DNA of 64,000 nt from Intestinirhabdus alba. GTDB taxonomy: Bacteria; Pseudomonadota; Gammaproteobacteria; Enterobacterales; Enterobacteriaceae. A program made the position numbers and the translations under genes. Numbering within the stretch: the stretch's first letter is position 1; each line of letters starts with the position of its first letter. Location: the NCBI RefSeq assembly GCF_009711095.1, contig NZ_WMJZ01000005.1, positions 1 to 64,000 on the forward strand. Direction: 5' to 3'. Positions 9,231-22,500 of this stretch are shown in pieces. The notes under the pieces are model-generated. The model had not been told where the DNA came from and searched no databases. It saw only the letters and a program-made list of their open reading frames with translations.

Positions 9231-9619
9231 GAGTGGGTTCCGTACTCTTTGTTTAGTGTGTTTGTGACAGCGTGCTGCCGCTGTCCGTAAAGCGTATGTC
9301 CCGCTGCGCGGGGAGAATTCAGCCCAGGGCGGCGAGACGCCGGCAGAGTAAGCGTCGGCGCTCAAAATGAGTCTTATCTGACATTGTGCAGCGATCTTCT
9401 GCCATCCTCCGGCAAAAAACAAAATATACCTTCGATACGCGATTGTCACCCTTTCAGCGGCTTAAATATTACCAGCCCGGGCGTCAGGGTTGCGCATTAT
9501 AACGATTTCGTGGCAATTGGCAGCTAAATACTGGTCTTATCAGAGAAGATAATCAACCGCTAACATGTGGATAACAACCGTACGACCGCATCCGGCAACG
9601 CGGCGCACGGCTATTGACG
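9231..9619. other. accB leader and msrQ-accB intergenic region; no aroQ
   Basis: About 390 bases between accB and msrQ. The first 260 form the accB leader with a promoter at 9496-9523. A GC-rich portion (9300-9365) could fold several short hairpins. Some relatives carry aroQ (type II dehydroquinase) in this gap; no such gene is present. Confidence 0.6.
9496..9523 (-). promoter_or_regulatory. Putative accBC promoter
   Basis: On the minus strand a consensus -10 TATAAT (9496-9501) lies 16 bases from a CTGCCA -35 (9518-9523, four of six matches). It would give a leader of about 255 bases, consistent with the long leader known for E. coli accB. Confidence 0.6.
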
Positions 9620-10219
9620 CTAGCGCCACCACTGGCGGAACGTGCGGTAGCGGCAGGCCAGCAGGGCGATCGCCAGGGCGGCGTAGAGGAGCGGCTGCGG
9701 TGATAAAATTTTTACTGACCACAGATAATGAACGGGTGCCAGAATTGCCGCCAGATAGACGAAATTGTGTAAACGCTGCCAGCGCCTGCCCAGCTTTTGC
9801 TGCGCATAGCGCGTGGAGGTCAGCGCCAGCGCCAGCAGGATCAGCCAACTGAGGATGCCCAGCGTCAGGTAAGGGCGGGTAAGCAGCTCGCGGCCCAGCA
9901 GCGCCAGGTGATTAATGCCCAGCTCCAGCAGCGCATAGCAGGCCAGGTGCAGCGTTGCCCATGCGAAACACCATAGCCCCAGCAGGCGTCGGGTGCGAAT
10001 CAACAGCGGCTGCCTGGCGTATCGCGCCAGCGGCGTGACCAGCAGGGAGGCCAGCAGGAATTTCAGCGCCGTCCTGCCGGTGAAGTGCTGAATATCCTTA
10101 GCGGGATCGGCGCTCAGGCCGCCGTGATTCAGCGCCCAGATCAGCCACAGCAGCGGGAGCAATCCGGCGAAATGGAGCACGACTTTCAGTCCGGTAATCT
10201 GTTTTGCCGTCAGACGCAC
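9620..10219 (-). CDS. msrQ: Heme-binding subunit MsrQ
   Basis: A 199-residue inner-membrane heme b protein that passes electrons from the quinone pool or flavin reductase to MsrP for repair of oxidised periplasmic methionines. About six hydrophobic helices are visible; histidines in [21 protein letters not shown] and [16 protein letters not shown] are the likely heme ligands. The start is a GTG abutting the msrP stop codon, so translation should be coupled. It is about 12 residues shorter at the C-terminus than E. coli MsrQ. In E. coli msrPQ lies elsewhere (yedYZ). Confidence 0.95.
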   Translation of the reverse strand: MRLTAKQITGLKVVLHFAGLLPLLWLIWALNHGGLSADPAKDIQHFTGRTALKFLLASLLVTPLARYARQPLLIRTRRLLGLWCFAWATLHLACYALLELGINHLALLGRELLTRPYLTLGILSWLILLALALTSTRYAQQKLGRRWQRLHNFVYLAAILAPVHYLWSVKILSPQPLLYAALAIALLACRYRTFRQWWR

Positions 10220-11224
10220 TTAAAAGTTCTCCCGTAGATCGAGACCGTGATACAAGGACGCCACCTCGTCGGCATAGCCGTTAAACAGCAGGGTGGGCTG
10301 GCGCTGTACGTCCAGAATGCCGCCCGCGCCGATAACGCGCTCGCTCGCCTGCGACCAGCGCGGATGGTCGACGTGCGGATTGACATTGGCGTAGAACCCG
10401 TACTCGTCCGGCGCGGAAAGATGCCAGGTCGTCGGCGGCCGCTCGCGGGTCAGGGTAATGCTGACTATCGACTTAATGCCCTTAAAGCCATATTTCCACG
10501 GTACGGTCAGGCGGACGGGCGCGCCGTTTTGCGGCGGCAGCGTTTTGCCGTAGACGCCGACGGTCAGCAGCGTCAGCGGATGCATGGCCTCATCCAGGCG
10601 CAGACCTTCAACGTAGGGATACTGAAGGCCGCCGCCGATAAAGCGATCCTTCTGGCCGGGCATCTCCTCCGGAGCGTAGCGCGTTTCGAAGGCGACATAT
10701 TTCGCGCTGCCGGTGGGTTCAGCCAGCGCCAACAGTTTCTGAAGCGGAAAACCAATCCACGGCACCACCATCGACCACGCCTCGACGCAGCGCATCCGGT
10801 AAATGCGCTCCTCCAGCGGGAAGCGGTTAAACAGGTCATCGTGATCCAGCGTCAGGGGCTTTGCCACTTCGCCGCCGATCTTCAGGGTCCAGGGATCGGT
10901 TTTCATACTGCCGGCGTTGGCCGCCGGGTCCGCCTTGTCGAGACCGAATTCGTAGAAGTTGTTATAGCCGATGACTTTGGCTTCCGGGGTCTGAGGGAGG
11001 GGGCTTTGCCAGGCGGCGGGCTTGCTGAACTCAAGCGGCTTGCCGGGCGGCGCGGGGGAGCGATCGTTACCTTTAAACCAGCCTAACAGATCGGCGTGCG
11101 CCGCGGTGGGTAAAGAGAGGGCGGCAGCGCCGATCCCCAGCGTTTTCAGCACCTGACGCCGCTGCATAAAAAAAGCCGACTCGGCGGTAACATCGGCTTC
11201 TGTAAAGGGACGAATTTTCTTCAT
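10220..11224 (-). CDS. msrP: Periplasmic methionine sulfoxide reductase, molybdoenzyme subunit MsrP
   Basis: A 334-residue sulfite-oxidase-fold molybdoenzyme that reduces protein-bound methionine sulfoxide. A twin-arginine signal is visible (RRQVLKTLG near residues 21-29, then an alanine-rich stretch ending AAHA). The molybdenum ligand is the Cys in RMRCVEAW near residue 146. The ATG at 11224 matches the E. coli start and length; an upstream ATG would add seven residues. It forms an operon with msrQ. The HprR-type palindrome known upstream of E. coli msrP was not seen. Confidence 0.97.
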   Translation of the reverse strand: MKKIRPFTEADVTAESAFFMQRRQVLKTLGIGAAALSLPTAAHADLLGWFKGNDRSPAPPGKPLEFSKPAAWQSPLPQTPEAKVIGYNNFYEFGLDKADPAANAGSMKTDPWTLKIGGEVAKPLTLDHDDLFNRFPLEERIYRMRCVEAWSMVVPWIGFPLQKLLALAEPTGSAKYVAFETRYAPEEMPGQKDRFIGGGLQYPYVEGLRLDEAMHPLTLLTVGVYGKTLPPQNGAPVRLTVPWKYGFKGIKSIVSITLTRERPPTTWHLSAPDEYGFYANVNPHVDHPRWSQASERVIGAGGILDVQRQPTLLFNGYADEVASLYHGLDLRENF

Positions 11225-11326
11225 AACGGACTCCTGGGTAGCCATAGCGCGTAGTTACTATGGCAGGGAGTCCGTCAGCGTGCTGAGAAATTTTGTTGCT
11301 AATTTGTAAGGTGCACGGGTGATTGA

Positions 11327-12301
11327 TTAGCTAATTTTCACCAGCGTGCGGCCCTGTGCCTGGTTATTCATGATGGCTTCGGCAAACGTGGGTGCCTGCT
11401 CCAGCGTAATTTCCGTTGCCGTCTGGTCGTAGAAGCATTCCGGCAAATCGTTGGCCAGGCGCTGCCAGGCTCGGGTACGACGGTCGGCAGGCGTCATGAC
11501 CGAATCGACCCCCTGCAGGCGGACGTTGCGCAGAATAAACGGCATCACCGTGGTGGGCAGGGCAAAACCGCCCGCCAGACCGCAGGCAGCGACGCAGCCG
11601 CCGTAGTTCATTTGTGCCAGCACCTTCGCCAGCACGTTGCCGCCGACGGTATCGACGGCACCGGCCCACAGCTGCTTTTCCAGCGGCCGCGTTTCGGCAA
11701 ATTCATCGCGTCCGAGGATACGATCTGCGCCGAGGCTCTGCAGATAGGCGTGGGTGCTTTCGCGACCGGTAACGGCCGCCACCCGGTAGCCCAGCTGGTG
11801 CAATAGCGCTACGGCGGTGCTGCCCACGCCGCCGCTGGCACCGGTCACCACGATCTCGCCCGCTTCGGGCCGCACGCCGGCCTCTTCCAGCGCCATGACG
11901 CACAGCATGGCGGTAAAGCCGGCAGTACCGATAATCATCGCTTTACGCCCGTCCAGCCCGTCGGGCAGCGCCACCAGCCAGTCGCCTTTGACGCGCGCGC
12001 GCTCCGCGAGGCCGCCCCAGTGGTTTTCACCTACGCCCCAGCCGGTCAGCAGCACCGCCTGTCCGGCGTGGAAGCGGGGATCTTCGCTGGCGCGCACGGT
12101 GCCCGCGAAGTCAATACCGGGAATCATTGGAAAGTTGCGGATAATTTTTCCCTTCCCGGTGATGGCCAGCGCATCTTTGTAGTTCAGACTGGACCAGTGA
12201 ATGTCCACCGTAACGTCGCCTTCCGGCAGCCGACTCTCTTCGAGCTTCTGTACGGATGCGAGAGTTTTACCGTCCTGCTGTTCCAGGATCAAAGCCTGCA
12301 T
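11327..12301 (-). CDS. acuI: NADPH-dependent acryloyl-CoA reductase AcuI
   Basis: A 324-residue medium-chain dehydrogenase/reductase that reduces acryloyl-CoA to propionyl-CoA, detoxifying a reactive acrylate intermediate. The N-terminal GroES-like fold carries HWSSLNYKDALAITGKG; the Rossmann domain has VTGASGGVGSTAVALLHQLGY near 150-170. No zinc-binding cysteines are present, typical of the quinone-oxidoreductase branch. Same length as E. coli YhdH/AcuI. It is divergent from csrD, with 222 bases between the start codons. Confidence 0.96.
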   Translation of the reverse strand: MQALILEQQDGKTLASVQKLEESRLPEGDVTVDIHWSSLNYKDALAITGKGKIIRNFPMIPGIDFAGTVRASEDPRFHAGQAVLLTGWGVGENHWGGLAERARVKGDWLVALPDGLDGRKAMIIGTAGFTAMLCVMALEEAGVRPEAGEIVVTGASGGVGSTAVALLHQLGYRVAAVTGRESTHAYLQSLGADRILGRDEFAETRPLEKQLWAGAVDTVGGNVLAKVLAQMNYGGCVAACGLAGGFALPTTVMPFILRNVRLQGVDSVMTPADRRTRAWQRLANDLPECFYDQTATEITLEQAPTFAEAIMNNQAQGRTLVKIS

Positions 12302-12523
12302 AACGTGTCCTCAATTTGCCTGGTGAATTGGAAAAATCGTCCCAAAGACTATACTCGCTAAATGAAACGTGATGCCGATTTAACGCAATAAATTGCCAGT
12401 TAAGCCTGATTTGGTAATATGCGCGCATTCTTTTATGCCTGGTTAAACTTCGCGTTCAGTTTTACGTTTTCGTGTCGCTTTACCACTTTCGTACCGTTTC
12501 CAACCGTCGGAGTTAACACAAGG

Positions 12524-14464
12524 ATGCGATTAACGACGAAATTTTCAGCGTTTGTCACCCTGCTTACCGGGCTAACCATTTTTATGACCCTGGTCGGCTG
12601 TTCGCTGAGCTTTTACAACGCGATCCAGGATAAGCTCAGAGATCGCGTACAGGCGGTCGCTACGGCCATCGACGCCCGGATGGTCTCCAGCGATTTCTCC
12701 ACGCTGAAGCCGCAGGTTAACGAGCTGATGATGACGGCGGACATCGTGCAGATTAAGCTGCTGCACGGCGGAAAGCGGGTCGACGGCTATTCGCGGCAGA
12801 AAAGTTACCGTCCGGTCGGCCCCGGTAACTTGCTCATCCACCTGACCGTTCCGTTGTTAAAGCATCCCGGCATGTCGCTGCACATGACCTATCAGGATCC
12901 GATGGGCAATATTTTCCATTCGCTAAAAACCACCGCACCGCTCACTCTGTCCATCGGCTTTATCATACTGCTGCTGTTTCTGGCGGTGCAGTGGCTGCAG
13001 CGCCAGCTTGCCGGACAGGAGCTGCTGGAGGTGCGCGCCACCCGCATTCTGAACGGCGAGCGCGGGCAAAACGTACGCGGCTCGGTCTACGAGTGGCCGG
13101 AGCGCGCCAGCAGCGCTCTGGATACGCTGCTTTCCGAAATTCAGTTTGCCAGCGAGCAGCGCAGCCGGCTGGACGCGCTAATCCGCTCCTATGCCGCTCA
13201 GGATACAAAAACAGGGTTGGGCAACCGCCTCTTTTTTGATAATCAGCTGGCAACGATGCTGGAAGATCAGGAGAAAGTCGGCGCGCACGGGGTTGTGATG
13301 ATGATCCGTCTGCCCGATTTTAGCCTGCTGCAGGAAGGCCGGGGGCGCGGCATGGCGGAAGATGAACTGTTTATCCTGATTAACTTGCTGTCGACCTTTA
13401 TGATGCGCTATCCCGGCGCGCTGCTGGCACGCTATCACCTCAGCGATTTTGCCGTCCTGCTGCCGCACCGCACGCTGAAAGAGGCCGAAAGCATCGCCGG
13501 GCAGCTCCTGAAAGCGGTTGATACGCTGCCGATGCATAAAATACGCGATCGTGACGATATGGTGCATATCGGCATCTGCGCCTGGCGCAGCGGGCAATCG
13601 ACCGAGCAGGTCATGGATCACACCGAGGCGGCGACCCGTAACGCGGTGCTGCAGGGCGGCAACGGCTGGGCGGTTTATGACGACACGCTGCCAGAAAAAG
13701 GACGGGGCAACGTGCGCTGGCGGACCCTGATCGAGCAGATGCTCAGCCGGGGCGGGCCGCGTATTTATCAAAAGCCGGCGGTCACCTGCGACGGGCGGGT
13801 GCACCACCGCGAGCTGATGTGCCGGATTTTTGACGGCAAGGAAGAGGTGATCGCCGAAGAGTATATGCCGATGGTGCTGCAGTTTGGCTTAGCCGAAGAG
13901 TATGACCGCCAGCAGATTGGCCGCCTTATACCGCTGCTCGGCTACTGGCCGGAGGAAAATCTGGCGCTGCAGGTCTCGGTGGAGTCGCTGATTCGCCCGC
14001 GTTTTCAGCGCTGGCTGCGCGATACGCTGATGCAGTGTGAAAAATCCCATCGCAAACGCATAATTATTGAACTTGCGGAGGCAGATGTAGGTCAACACAT
14101 CAACCGATTACGCCCCATTGTCCGTCTGATTAACGCGCTGGGCGCGCGCGTGGCGGTCACGCAGGCTGGTTTAACGCTGGTCAGCACCAGCTGGATTAAG
14201 GAACTCAGGGTCGAATTGCTTAAGCTCCATCCGGGGCTGGTAAGAAACATTGAGAAGCGAACGGAAAACCAGCTGTTGGTGCAAAGTCTCGCGGAGGCCT
14301 GTACCGGCACCCATACCCAGGTTTATGCCACCGGTGTGCGTACACGCGATGAGTGGAATACGCTGACGGCGCGCGGGGTTGCCGGTGGGCAGGGCGACTT
14401 TTTTGCCTCCTCGCAGCCCCTTGACACTAACGTGAAAAAATATTCACAAAGATATTCGGTTTAA
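12524..14464 (+). CDS. csrD: RNase E specificity factor CsrD
   Basis: A 646-residue membrane-anchored protein that targets the small RNAs CsrB and CsrC for RNase E decay, so freeing CsrA. Two transmembrane helices (about 7-28 and 134-156) flank a periplasmic domain; a HAMP-like linker, a degenerate GGDEF domain (HLSDF replaces GGDEF near 308) and a degenerate EAL domain (ELM near 428) follow. It should therefore not make or break cyclic-di-GMP. The ATG at 12524 with AAGG upstream gives the E. coli start and length. Confidence 0.97.
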   Translation: MRLTTKFSAFVTLLTGLTIFMTLVGCSLSFYNAIQDKLRDRVQAVATAIDARMVSSDFSTLKPQVNELMMTADIVQIKLLHGGKRVDGYSRQKSYRPVGPGNLLIHLTVPLLKHPGMSLHMTYQDPMGNIFHSLKTTAPLTLSIGFIILLLFLAVQWLQRQLAGQELLEVRATRILNGERGQNVRGSVYEWPERASSALDTLLSEIQFASEQRSRLDALIRSYAAQDTKTGLGNRLFFDNQLATMLEDQEKVGAHGVVMMIRLPDFSLLQEGRGRGMAEDELFILINLLSTFMMRYPGALLARYHLSDFAVLLPHRTLKEAESIAGQLLKAVDTLPMHKIRDRDDMVHIGICAWRSGQSTEQVMDHTEAATRNAVLQGGNGWAVYDDTLPEKGRGNVRWRTLIEQMLSRGGPRIYQKPAVTCDGRVHHRELMCRIFDGKEEVIAEEYMPMVLQFGLAEEYDRQQIGRLIPLLGYWPEENLALQVSVESLIRPRFQRWLRDTLMQCEKSHRKRIIIELAEADVGQHINRLRPIVRLINALGARVAVTQAGLTLVSTSWIKELRVELLKLHPGLVRNIEKRTENQLLVQSLAEACTGTHTQVYATGVRTRDEWNTLTARGVAGGQGDFFASSQPLDTNVKKYSQRYSV

Positions 14465-15819
<1,355 letters not shown>

Positions 15820-15881
15820 TCAGAGGCTGGCAGGGTGAGTCGCCTTTCCCTGCCGAATCTGATACGAGAATACGCAAGCTT

Positions 15882-16901
15882 ATGAAGCCAATTTTTAGCC
15901 GTGGCCCGTCGCTGCAGATCCGCATTGTGCTGGCGGTACTGGTGGCGCTCGGCGTGATTATCGCCGACAGCCGCCTGGGGACGTTCAGCCAGATCCGCAC
16001 GTACATGGATACCGCCGTCAGCCCTTTCTATTTTATTTCCAATGGTCCCAGAGAGTTACTTGATGGCGTATCGCAGGCGCTGGCGTCCCGCGATCGGCTG
16101 GAGCTGGAAAACCGGGCGCTGCGCCAGGAGCTACTGCTGAAAAACAGCGCGCTGCTGATGCTGGGGCAGTACAAACAGGAGAACGCGCGTCTGCGCGAGC
16201 TGCTGGGTTCGCCGCTGCGTCATGACGAGCAGAAGATGGTAACCCAGGTGATTTCCACGGTGAACGACCCCTACAGCGACCAGGTGGTGATCGACAAGGG
16301 CAGCATGAACGGCGTTTATGAAGGTCAGCCGGTCATCAGTGATAAGGGCGTCGTGGGTCAGGTCGTGGCGGTAGCCAAGCTAACCAGCCGGGTGCTGCTG
16401 ATTTGTGACGCCACCCACGCACTGCCCATTCAGGTGCTGCGTAACGATATTCGCGTTATCGCCGCCGGCAACGGCTGCACCGACGATCTGCAGCTTGAAC
16501 ACCTGCCCGCCAATACCGATATTCGCGTCGGCGACGTGCTGGTGACCTCCGGCCTGGGCGGTCGTTTTCCGGAAGGCTATCCGGTTGCCGTGGTCTCCTC
16601 CGTCAGGCTGGACACCCAGCGGGCCTACACCGTTATCCAGGCGCGCCCGACGGCGGGGCTGCAGCGTTTACGCTATCTGCTGCTGCTGTGGGGAGCGGAT
16701 CGTAACGGCGCGAACCCGATGACGCCGGAAGAGGTGCACCGCGTTGCTAACGAGCGCCTGCTGCAGATGATGCCGCAGGTCCTGCCGTCACCGGATGCAA
16801 TGGGCCCGCCTGCGCCGATGCCGGCACCTGCCACCGGTCTCGCTTCACCTGCTGCGCAAGAGACTACCACGCCGCCCCAGCGCACGCCGGGAGGCCGCTA
16901 G
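15882..16901 (+). CDS. mreC: Cell shape protein MreC
   Basis: A 339-residue inner-membrane protein linking MreB to periplasmic peptidoglycan synthesis. One transmembrane helix (about 11-31), a coiled coil (about 68-108) and the beta-barrel MreC domain (to about 275) are seen. A proline/alanine-rich tail follows; it is shorter than the E. coli tail (367 residues in total). It ends one base into the GTG start of mreD. Confidence 0.97.
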   Translation: MKPIFSRGPSLQIRIVLAVLVALGVIIADSRLGTFSQIRTYMDTAVSPFYFISNGPRELLDGVSQALASRDRLELENRALRQELLLKNSALLMLGQYKQENARLRELLGSPLRHDEQKMVTQVISTVNDPYSDQVVIDKGSMNGVYEGQPVISDKGVVGQVVAVAKLTSRVLLICDATHALPIQVLRNDIRVIAAGNGCTDDLQLEHLPANTDIRVGDVLVTSGLGGRFPEGYPVAVVSSVRLDTQRAYTVIQARPTAGLQRLRYLLLLWGADRNGANPMTPEEVHRVANERLLQMMPQVLPSPDAMGPPAPMPAPATGLASPAAQETTTPPQRTPGGR

Positions 16902-17389
16902 TGGCCAGTATGCGTCGTCAGGGGCGCTGGATTATCTGGCTCTCCTTTTTTGTGGCGCTGCTGCTGCAAATCATGCCCTGGCCGGAGGAGATTATCGTCT
17001 ATCGGCCGAACTGGGTGCTGCTTATTCTGCTCTACTGGATCCTGGCGCTGCCGCACCGCGTGAACGTCGGCACCGGCTTTGTGATGGGCGCTATCCTCGA
17101 TCTTATCAGCGGTTCGACGCTGGGCGTGCGGGCGCTCTCAATGAGCATTATTGCCTGGCTGGTGGCGCTGAAGTTTCAGCTGTTTCGCAATCTGGCGCTC
17201 TGGCAGCAGGCGCTGGTGGTCGTGTTGCTTTCCCTGGTCGTGGACACTATTGTTTTCTGGGCCGAGTTTTTAGTGATCAACGTCTCTTTCAGGCCGGAAG
17301 TGTTCTGGGGTAGTGTAGTGAACGGCGTGCTCTGGCCATGGATCTTCTTGCTGATGCGCAAAGTGCGTCAGCAGTTTGCCGTGCAATAA
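16901..17389 (+). CDS. mreD: Rod shape-determining protein MreD
   Basis: A 162-residue inner-membrane protein with five or six hydrophobic helices that completes the MreBCD elongasome scaffold. It starts at a GTG overlapping the last base of mreC. The core [24 protein letters not shown] and the C-terminal [19 protein letters not shown] are as in E. coli. Same length as E. coli MreD. Confidence 0.97.
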   Translation: MASMRRQGRWIIWLSFFVALLLQIMPWPEEIIVYRPNWVLLILLYWILALPHRVNVGTGFVMGAILDLISGSTLGVRALSMSIIAWLVALKFQLFRNLALWQQALVVVLLSLVVDTIVFWAEFLVINVSFRPEVFWGSVVNGVLWPWIFLLMRKVRQQFAVQ

Positions 17390-17398
17390 AAGGTTTCT

Positions 17399-17992
17399 AT
17401 GACGTCACTTTATCTGGCCTCCGGCTCGCCCCGCCGTCAGGAGCTGCTGACTCAGCTGGGCGTAGACTTCGAACGTATCGTTACGGGGATTGAAGAGCGG
17501 CGCGGCGAGGGCGAAAGCGCGCGGCGCTACGTTTGTCGTCTGGCGCGGGAAAAGGCGCTGGCGGGCGTGGCGCAGGCGTCGCGCGATTTGCCGGTGCTGG
17601 GGGCCGATACCATCGTCACGCTTAACGGCGGGGTGCTGGAGAAGCCGCGCGACGCGACCCATGCGGCGTATATGCTGCGCCAGCTTTCCGGAAAAACGCA
17701 TCAGGTGCTGACGGCCATCGCGCTGGCGGACCGCCGGCGGGTGCTGGAGCGTCTGGTGGCCACTGACGTCACCTTTCGGGCGCTGAGCGAGAGGGATATC
17801 GCGGATTATATCGCCAGCGGCGAACCTATGGATAAGGCCGGCGCGTACGGTATTCAGGGGCTGGGCGGCCGTTTCGTCAGAACGATCGGCGGCAGCTACT
17901 ATGCCGTGGTTGGCCTGCCGCTGGTTGAAACCGAGGAATTGCTGGGCGAGTTTATTTCACTGCGCGAGAAAAAGGATCAACATGACGGCTGA
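17399..17992 (+). CDS. yhdE: Maf-family nucleoside triphosphate pyrophosphatase (dTTP/UTP)
   Basis: A 197-residue Maf/HAM1-fold enzyme that hydrolyses dTTP, UTP and modified pyrimidine nucleotides to monophosphates and pyrophosphate, a housecleaning role. The Maf motif [10 protein letters not shown] is at residues 8-17, the GADTIV metal-site motif near 69-74, and [21 protein letters not shown] follows. It starts 9 bases after mreD and overlaps rng by 11 bases. Confidence 0.96.
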   Translation: MTSLYLASGSPRRQELLTQLGVDFERIVTGIEERRGEGESARRYVCRLAREKALAGVAQASRDLPVLGADTIVTLNGGVLEKPRDATHAAYMLRQLSGKTHQVLTAIALADRRRVLERLVATDVTFRALSERDIADYIASGEPMDKAGAYGIQGLGGRFVRTIGGSYYAVVGLPLVETEELLGEFISLREKKDQHDG

Positions 17993-19451
17993 ACTGTTGG
18001 TAAACGTAACGCCATCGGAAACGCGAGTGGCGTATATCGATGGCGGTATTCTGCAGGAAATTCATATTGAACGCGAGGCGCGGCGCGGGATCGTAGGCAA
18101 TATCTACAAGGGTCGGGTCAGCCGCGTACTTCCGGGTATGCAGGCGGCTTTTGTAGATATTGGCCTGGAGAAAGCCGCGTTTTTGCACGCTTCCGATATT
18201 ATGCCGCACACCGAATGCGTGGCGGGTGAGGAGCAAAAGCAGTTTACCGTTCGCGACATTTCCGAGCTGGTGCGCCAGGGGCAGGATCTGATGGTGCAGG
18301 TGGTGAAAGATCCGCTTGGCACCAAGGGAGCGCGCCTGACCACCGATATCACGCTGCCCTCCCGCTATCTCGTGTTTATGCCCGGCGCGTCGCACGTGGG
18401 GGTTTCTCAGCGCATTGAAAGCGAAAGCGAGCGCGAGCGCCTGAAGAAGGTGGTGGCCGAGTATTGCGACGAGCAGGGCGGATTTATCATCCGCACGGCG
18501 GCAGAGGGCGTCTGCGAAGAGGATCTGGCCTCTGACGCCGCCTACCTTAAGCGGGTCTGGACAAAGGTCATGGAACGCAAGAAGCGCTCCCAGACGCGCT
18601 ATCAGATGTACGGCGAGCTGGCGCTGGCCCAGCGCGTGCTGCGCGATTTCGCCGACGCCCAGCTCGATCGTATCCGCGTCGATTCCCGTCTGACCTACGA
18701 GTCGCTGCTGGACTTTACCGCCGAATATATTCCGGAAATGACCAGCAAGCTGGAGCACTACAGCGGCCGTCAGCCGATCTTCGACCTTTTCGACGTGGAG
18801 AATGAGATCCAGCGGGCGCTGGAGCGCAAGGTGGAGCTAAAGTCCGGCGGCTACCTGATTATCGACCAGACCGAGGCGATGACCACCGTCGATATCAATA
18901 CCGGTGCCTTCGTCGGCCATCGCAACCTCGACGATACTATCTTCAATACCAATATCGAGGCGACGCAGGCGATTGCCCGCCAGCTGCGCCTGCGTAACCT
19001 GGGCGGGATCATCATCATCGATTTTATCGACATGAATAATGAGGATCACCGGCGTCGGGTGCTGCACTCTCTGGAGCAGGCGCTGAGCAAAGATCGGGTG
19101 AAGACCAGCGTCAACGGCTTTTCGCCGCTGGGGCTGGTGGAGATGACGCGCAAGCGTACGCGGGAGAGCGTGGAGCACGTGCTGTGCAACGAATGCCCCA
19201 CCTGCCACGGCCGCGGCACGGTAAAAACGGTGGAAACCGTCTGCTATGAAATCATGCGTGAAATCGTTCGCGTCCACCACGCCTACGACTCCGATCGTTT
19301 TCTGGTCTATGCTTCTCCGGCGGTAGCAGAAGCCCTGAAGGGGGAAGAGTCGCACGCGCTGGCGGAGGTGGAAATCTTTGTCGGCAAACAGGTCAAGGTC
19401 CAGATTGAACCGCTCTATAACCAGGAGCAATTTGACGTTGTCATGATGTAA
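17982..19451 (+). CDS. rng: Ribonuclease G
   Basis: A 489-residue endoribonuclease that matures the 5' end of 16S rRNA and degrades some mRNAs. The S1 RNA-binding domain lies near 35-125; the DNase I-like catalytic core carries the acidic residues of [16 protein letters not shown] (about 300) and [17 protein letters not shown] (about 343). The Zn-link CPTCHG near 404-410 joins dimer subunits. The start overlaps yhdE by 11 bases and gives the E. coli length. Confidence 0.98.
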   Translation: MTAELLVNVTPSETRVAYIDGGILQEIHIEREARRGIVGNIYKGRVSRVLPGMQAAFVDIGLEKAAFLHASDIMPHTECVAGEEQKQFTVRDISELVRQGQDLMVQVVKDPLGTKGARLTTDITLPSRYLVFMPGASHVGVSQRIESESERERLKKVVAEYCDEQGGFIIRTAAEGVCEEDLASDAAYLKRVWTKVMERKKRSQTRYQMYGELALAQRVLRDFADAQLDRIRVDSRLTYESLLDFTAEYIPEMTSKLEHYSGRQPIFDLFDVENEIQRALERKVELKSGGYLIIDQTEAMTTVDINTGAFVGHRNLDDTIFNTNIEATQAIARQLRLRNLGGIIIIDFIDMNNEDHRRRVLHSLEQALSKDRVKTSVNGFSPLGLVEMTRKRTRESVEHVLCNECPTCHGRGTVKTVETVCYEIMREIVRVHHAYDSDRFLVYASPAVAEALKGEESHALAEVEIFVGKQVKVQIEPLYNQEQFDVVMM

Positions 19452-19506
19452 CGAGACGCTGAGCCGGATATTTAACGGTGCGTTATTGGCAGACAAGGAG
19501 AGAGGC

Positions 19507-22500
19507 GTGAGGCGATTGCCGGGGTTTTTACTGCTCACTGGAGCCGCACTCGTCGTCATCGCGGCGTTGCTGGTCAGCGGCCTGCGCCTGGCTCTGCCCC
19601 ATCTCGACGACTGGCGGCCGGCGATCCTTGGCAAAATTGCGTCCACCACCGGCATTCCGGTCTCCGCCAGCCGGCTTACCGCCAGCTGGCAAAATTTCGG
19701 TCCCACCCTGGAAGCCCGCGACGTTCACGCCGGGCTGAAGGACGGCGGCCAACTCTCCGTTAAGCGCGTCACCCTGGCGCTGGACGTCTGGCAAAGCCTG
19801 CTGCACATGCGCTGGCAGTTCCGCGATCTCACTTTCTGGCAGCTCAATTTTCGTACCAACACTCCCTTCCGGCAACGCGATGGTAAGGGGATGGAGGCCG
19901 ATCGGCTCAGCGATCTGTTCCTGCGCCAGTTCGACCACTTCGATCTGCGGGACAGCCAGATCGGCTTTCTGACGCCGTCGGGCCAGCACGCCGAGCTGGC
20001 GATCCCGCAGCTGACGTGGCTTAACGATAAAAACCGCCATCGCGCCGAGGGACAGGTCAGCCTCTCCAGCCTGACCGGCCAGCACGGGGTGATGCTGGTG
20101 CGGATGGATCTGCGTGACGATGACGGGCTGCTGAACAACGGCCGGGTCTGGCTGCAGGCCGACGATATCGACGTGAAGCCGTGGCTGGGCAAATGGATGC
20201 AGGATAACGTGGCGCTGCAGACCGCGCGCTTTAGCCTCGAAGGCTGGATGACCCTCGCTAAAGGTGAGATTTCCGGCGGCGACGTCTGGCTGAAGCAGGG
20301 CGGTGCCAGCTGGCAGGGCGAAAAGGGCGAGCACGCGCTGTCGGTGGATAACCTGACGGCGCACGTCAGCCGCGAGCGGCCCGGCTGGCAGTTTTCCATT
20401 CCTGATACCCGCATTACCATGGACGGCAAGCGCTGGCCGAGCGGAGCCCTGAACCTGGCCTGGCTACCCGGACAGGCCGGTGACGGCGATGAGCTGCGCG
20501 TTCGTGCCAGCAATCTTGAGCTGTCGGGCCTTAAAGGGCTACGGCCGATAGCGGCAAAAATCTCCCCTGCGCTGGGCGACATCTGGCGCGCCACCCAGCC
20601 GAAGGGCAAGATAGACCGGCTGGCGCTGGATATTCCGCTGCAGGCGACCGAAAAAACGCGCTTTCAGGCGAGCTGGCGCGATCTGGCCTGGAAGCAGTGG
20701 AAGCTGCTACCGGGAGTGGAGCACTTTTCTGGCACCCTGTCCGGCAGCGTGGAGAACGGCGCGCTGACCGCCTCCATGACGCAGGCGAAAATGCCTTACG
20801 AGACGGTGTTCCGCGCGCCGCTTGAAATTGAGAACGGCGTGGCGAGGCTGAGCTGGCTGAAGAATGAGCAGGGCTTCCAGCTGGACGGCCACAATATTGA
20901 CGTCAGGGCGAAGGCGGTGCATGCGCGCGGCGGTTTTCGCTACCTGCAGCCCGCAGAGGGCGAGCCGTGGCTGGGCATTCTGGCGGGCATCAGCACCGAC
21001 GACGGCTCGCAGGCCTGGCGCTACTTTCCGCATAACCTGATGGGCAAAGCGCTGGTGGACTACCTCAGCGGCGCGATTCAGGGCGGCACCGCCGATGACG
21101 CCACCCTGGTGTACGGCGGCAACCCCCGCTTGTTCCCCTATAAGCATAACGAGGGGCAGTTTGAGGTGCGGGTGCCGCTGCGTAACGCGACCTTTGCCTT
21201 TCAGCCCGGCTGGCCGGCGCTGACGGGCCTGAACATTGAGCTGGATTTCCTGAACGACGGCCTGTGGATGAAGACGGACGGGGTCAGCCTGGGCGGCGTT
21301 AAGGCGAGCCATCTGACGGCGGCCATTCCCGATTACGCGAAAGAAAAGCTGCTGATCGATGCCGATATCCGCGGGCCGGGAAGCGCGGTCGGCCCCTATT
21401 TTGACGCCACGCCGCTGAAGGAGTCGCTCGGTGCCACCCTGGCCCAGCTGCAGCTTGATGGTGATGTAAGCGCTCGCTTACATCTCGACATTCCGCTGGA
21501 TGGCAGGCAGGTAACGGCGAAAGGCGACGTTTCGCTGCATAACAACGCCTTATTTATTAAACCGCTCGACAGCACGCTGAAGAACCTGAGCGGTAAATTC
21601 AGCTTTATTAACGGCAACCTTACCAGCGGGCCGCTGACCGCGCGCTGGTTTAATCAGCCGCTGAGCGTCAATTTCACTACCCGTGAAGGGCCAAAGGCTA
21701 TGCAGGTGGCGGTCAACCTTAAGGGTGACTGGCAGCCCGCCCGCACCGGCGTACTGCCTGCGGGGCTTAACGATGCCGTCAGCGGCAGCGCGGCCTGGCG
21801 CGGCCGGGTGGGGATCGATCTGCCGTATCATTCTGGCCTGACCTATCGCGTTGAGCTGGACGGCGATCTGAAAAATGTAAGTAGCCGCTTACCTTCACCA
21901 TTGCGCAAGCCGGCGGGGCAGCCGCTGCCGGTTAATCTGCAGGTGGACGGCGATCTGCACGGCTTTTCCCTGAGCGGCAAGGCTGGCGAAGGCGAGCGGT
22001 TTAACAGCCGCTGGCTGCTTAATCATCGGCTGACTCTGGAGCGGGCAATCTGGAACACCAGCGGCACCACGCTTCCCCCGCTACCGGAACAGGCGGGGGT
22101 GGAGCTTAATCTGCCTGCGATAGACGGTGCCGAATGGCTGGCGCTGTTCCGCAAGGGCATGACGGAAAAAGTGAACAGCCCGGCGACGTTTCCGCAGCGC
22201 ATTACCCTACGCACGCCCGCGCTGGCGCTGGGTGGACAGCGGTGGAACAATCTGCGCATCGCTTCACAGCCCGTGCCGGGAGGCACCCGGATCGCCGCAC
22301 AGGGGCGAGAGATCGACGCTACGCTGGCGCTGCGCGACCATGGGCCGTGGCTGGCAAATATTCACTATCTCTATTACAACCCCGGCACGGCGAAACGCAG
22401 AGCCAATGCCTCCGCCGCGTCGCCGTTTGCCGCCGATGGCGGGATAAGCTTTCGCGGCTGGCCCGATCTGCAGCTTCGCTGTGAGGCGTGCTGGCTGTGG

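Noticed and set aside
13430-13460. CsrD as an active diguanylate cyclase or phosphodiesterase
   Set aside because: The GGDEF position reads HLSDF and the EAL position reads ELM, as in E. coli CsrD, whose domains are catalytically inactive.
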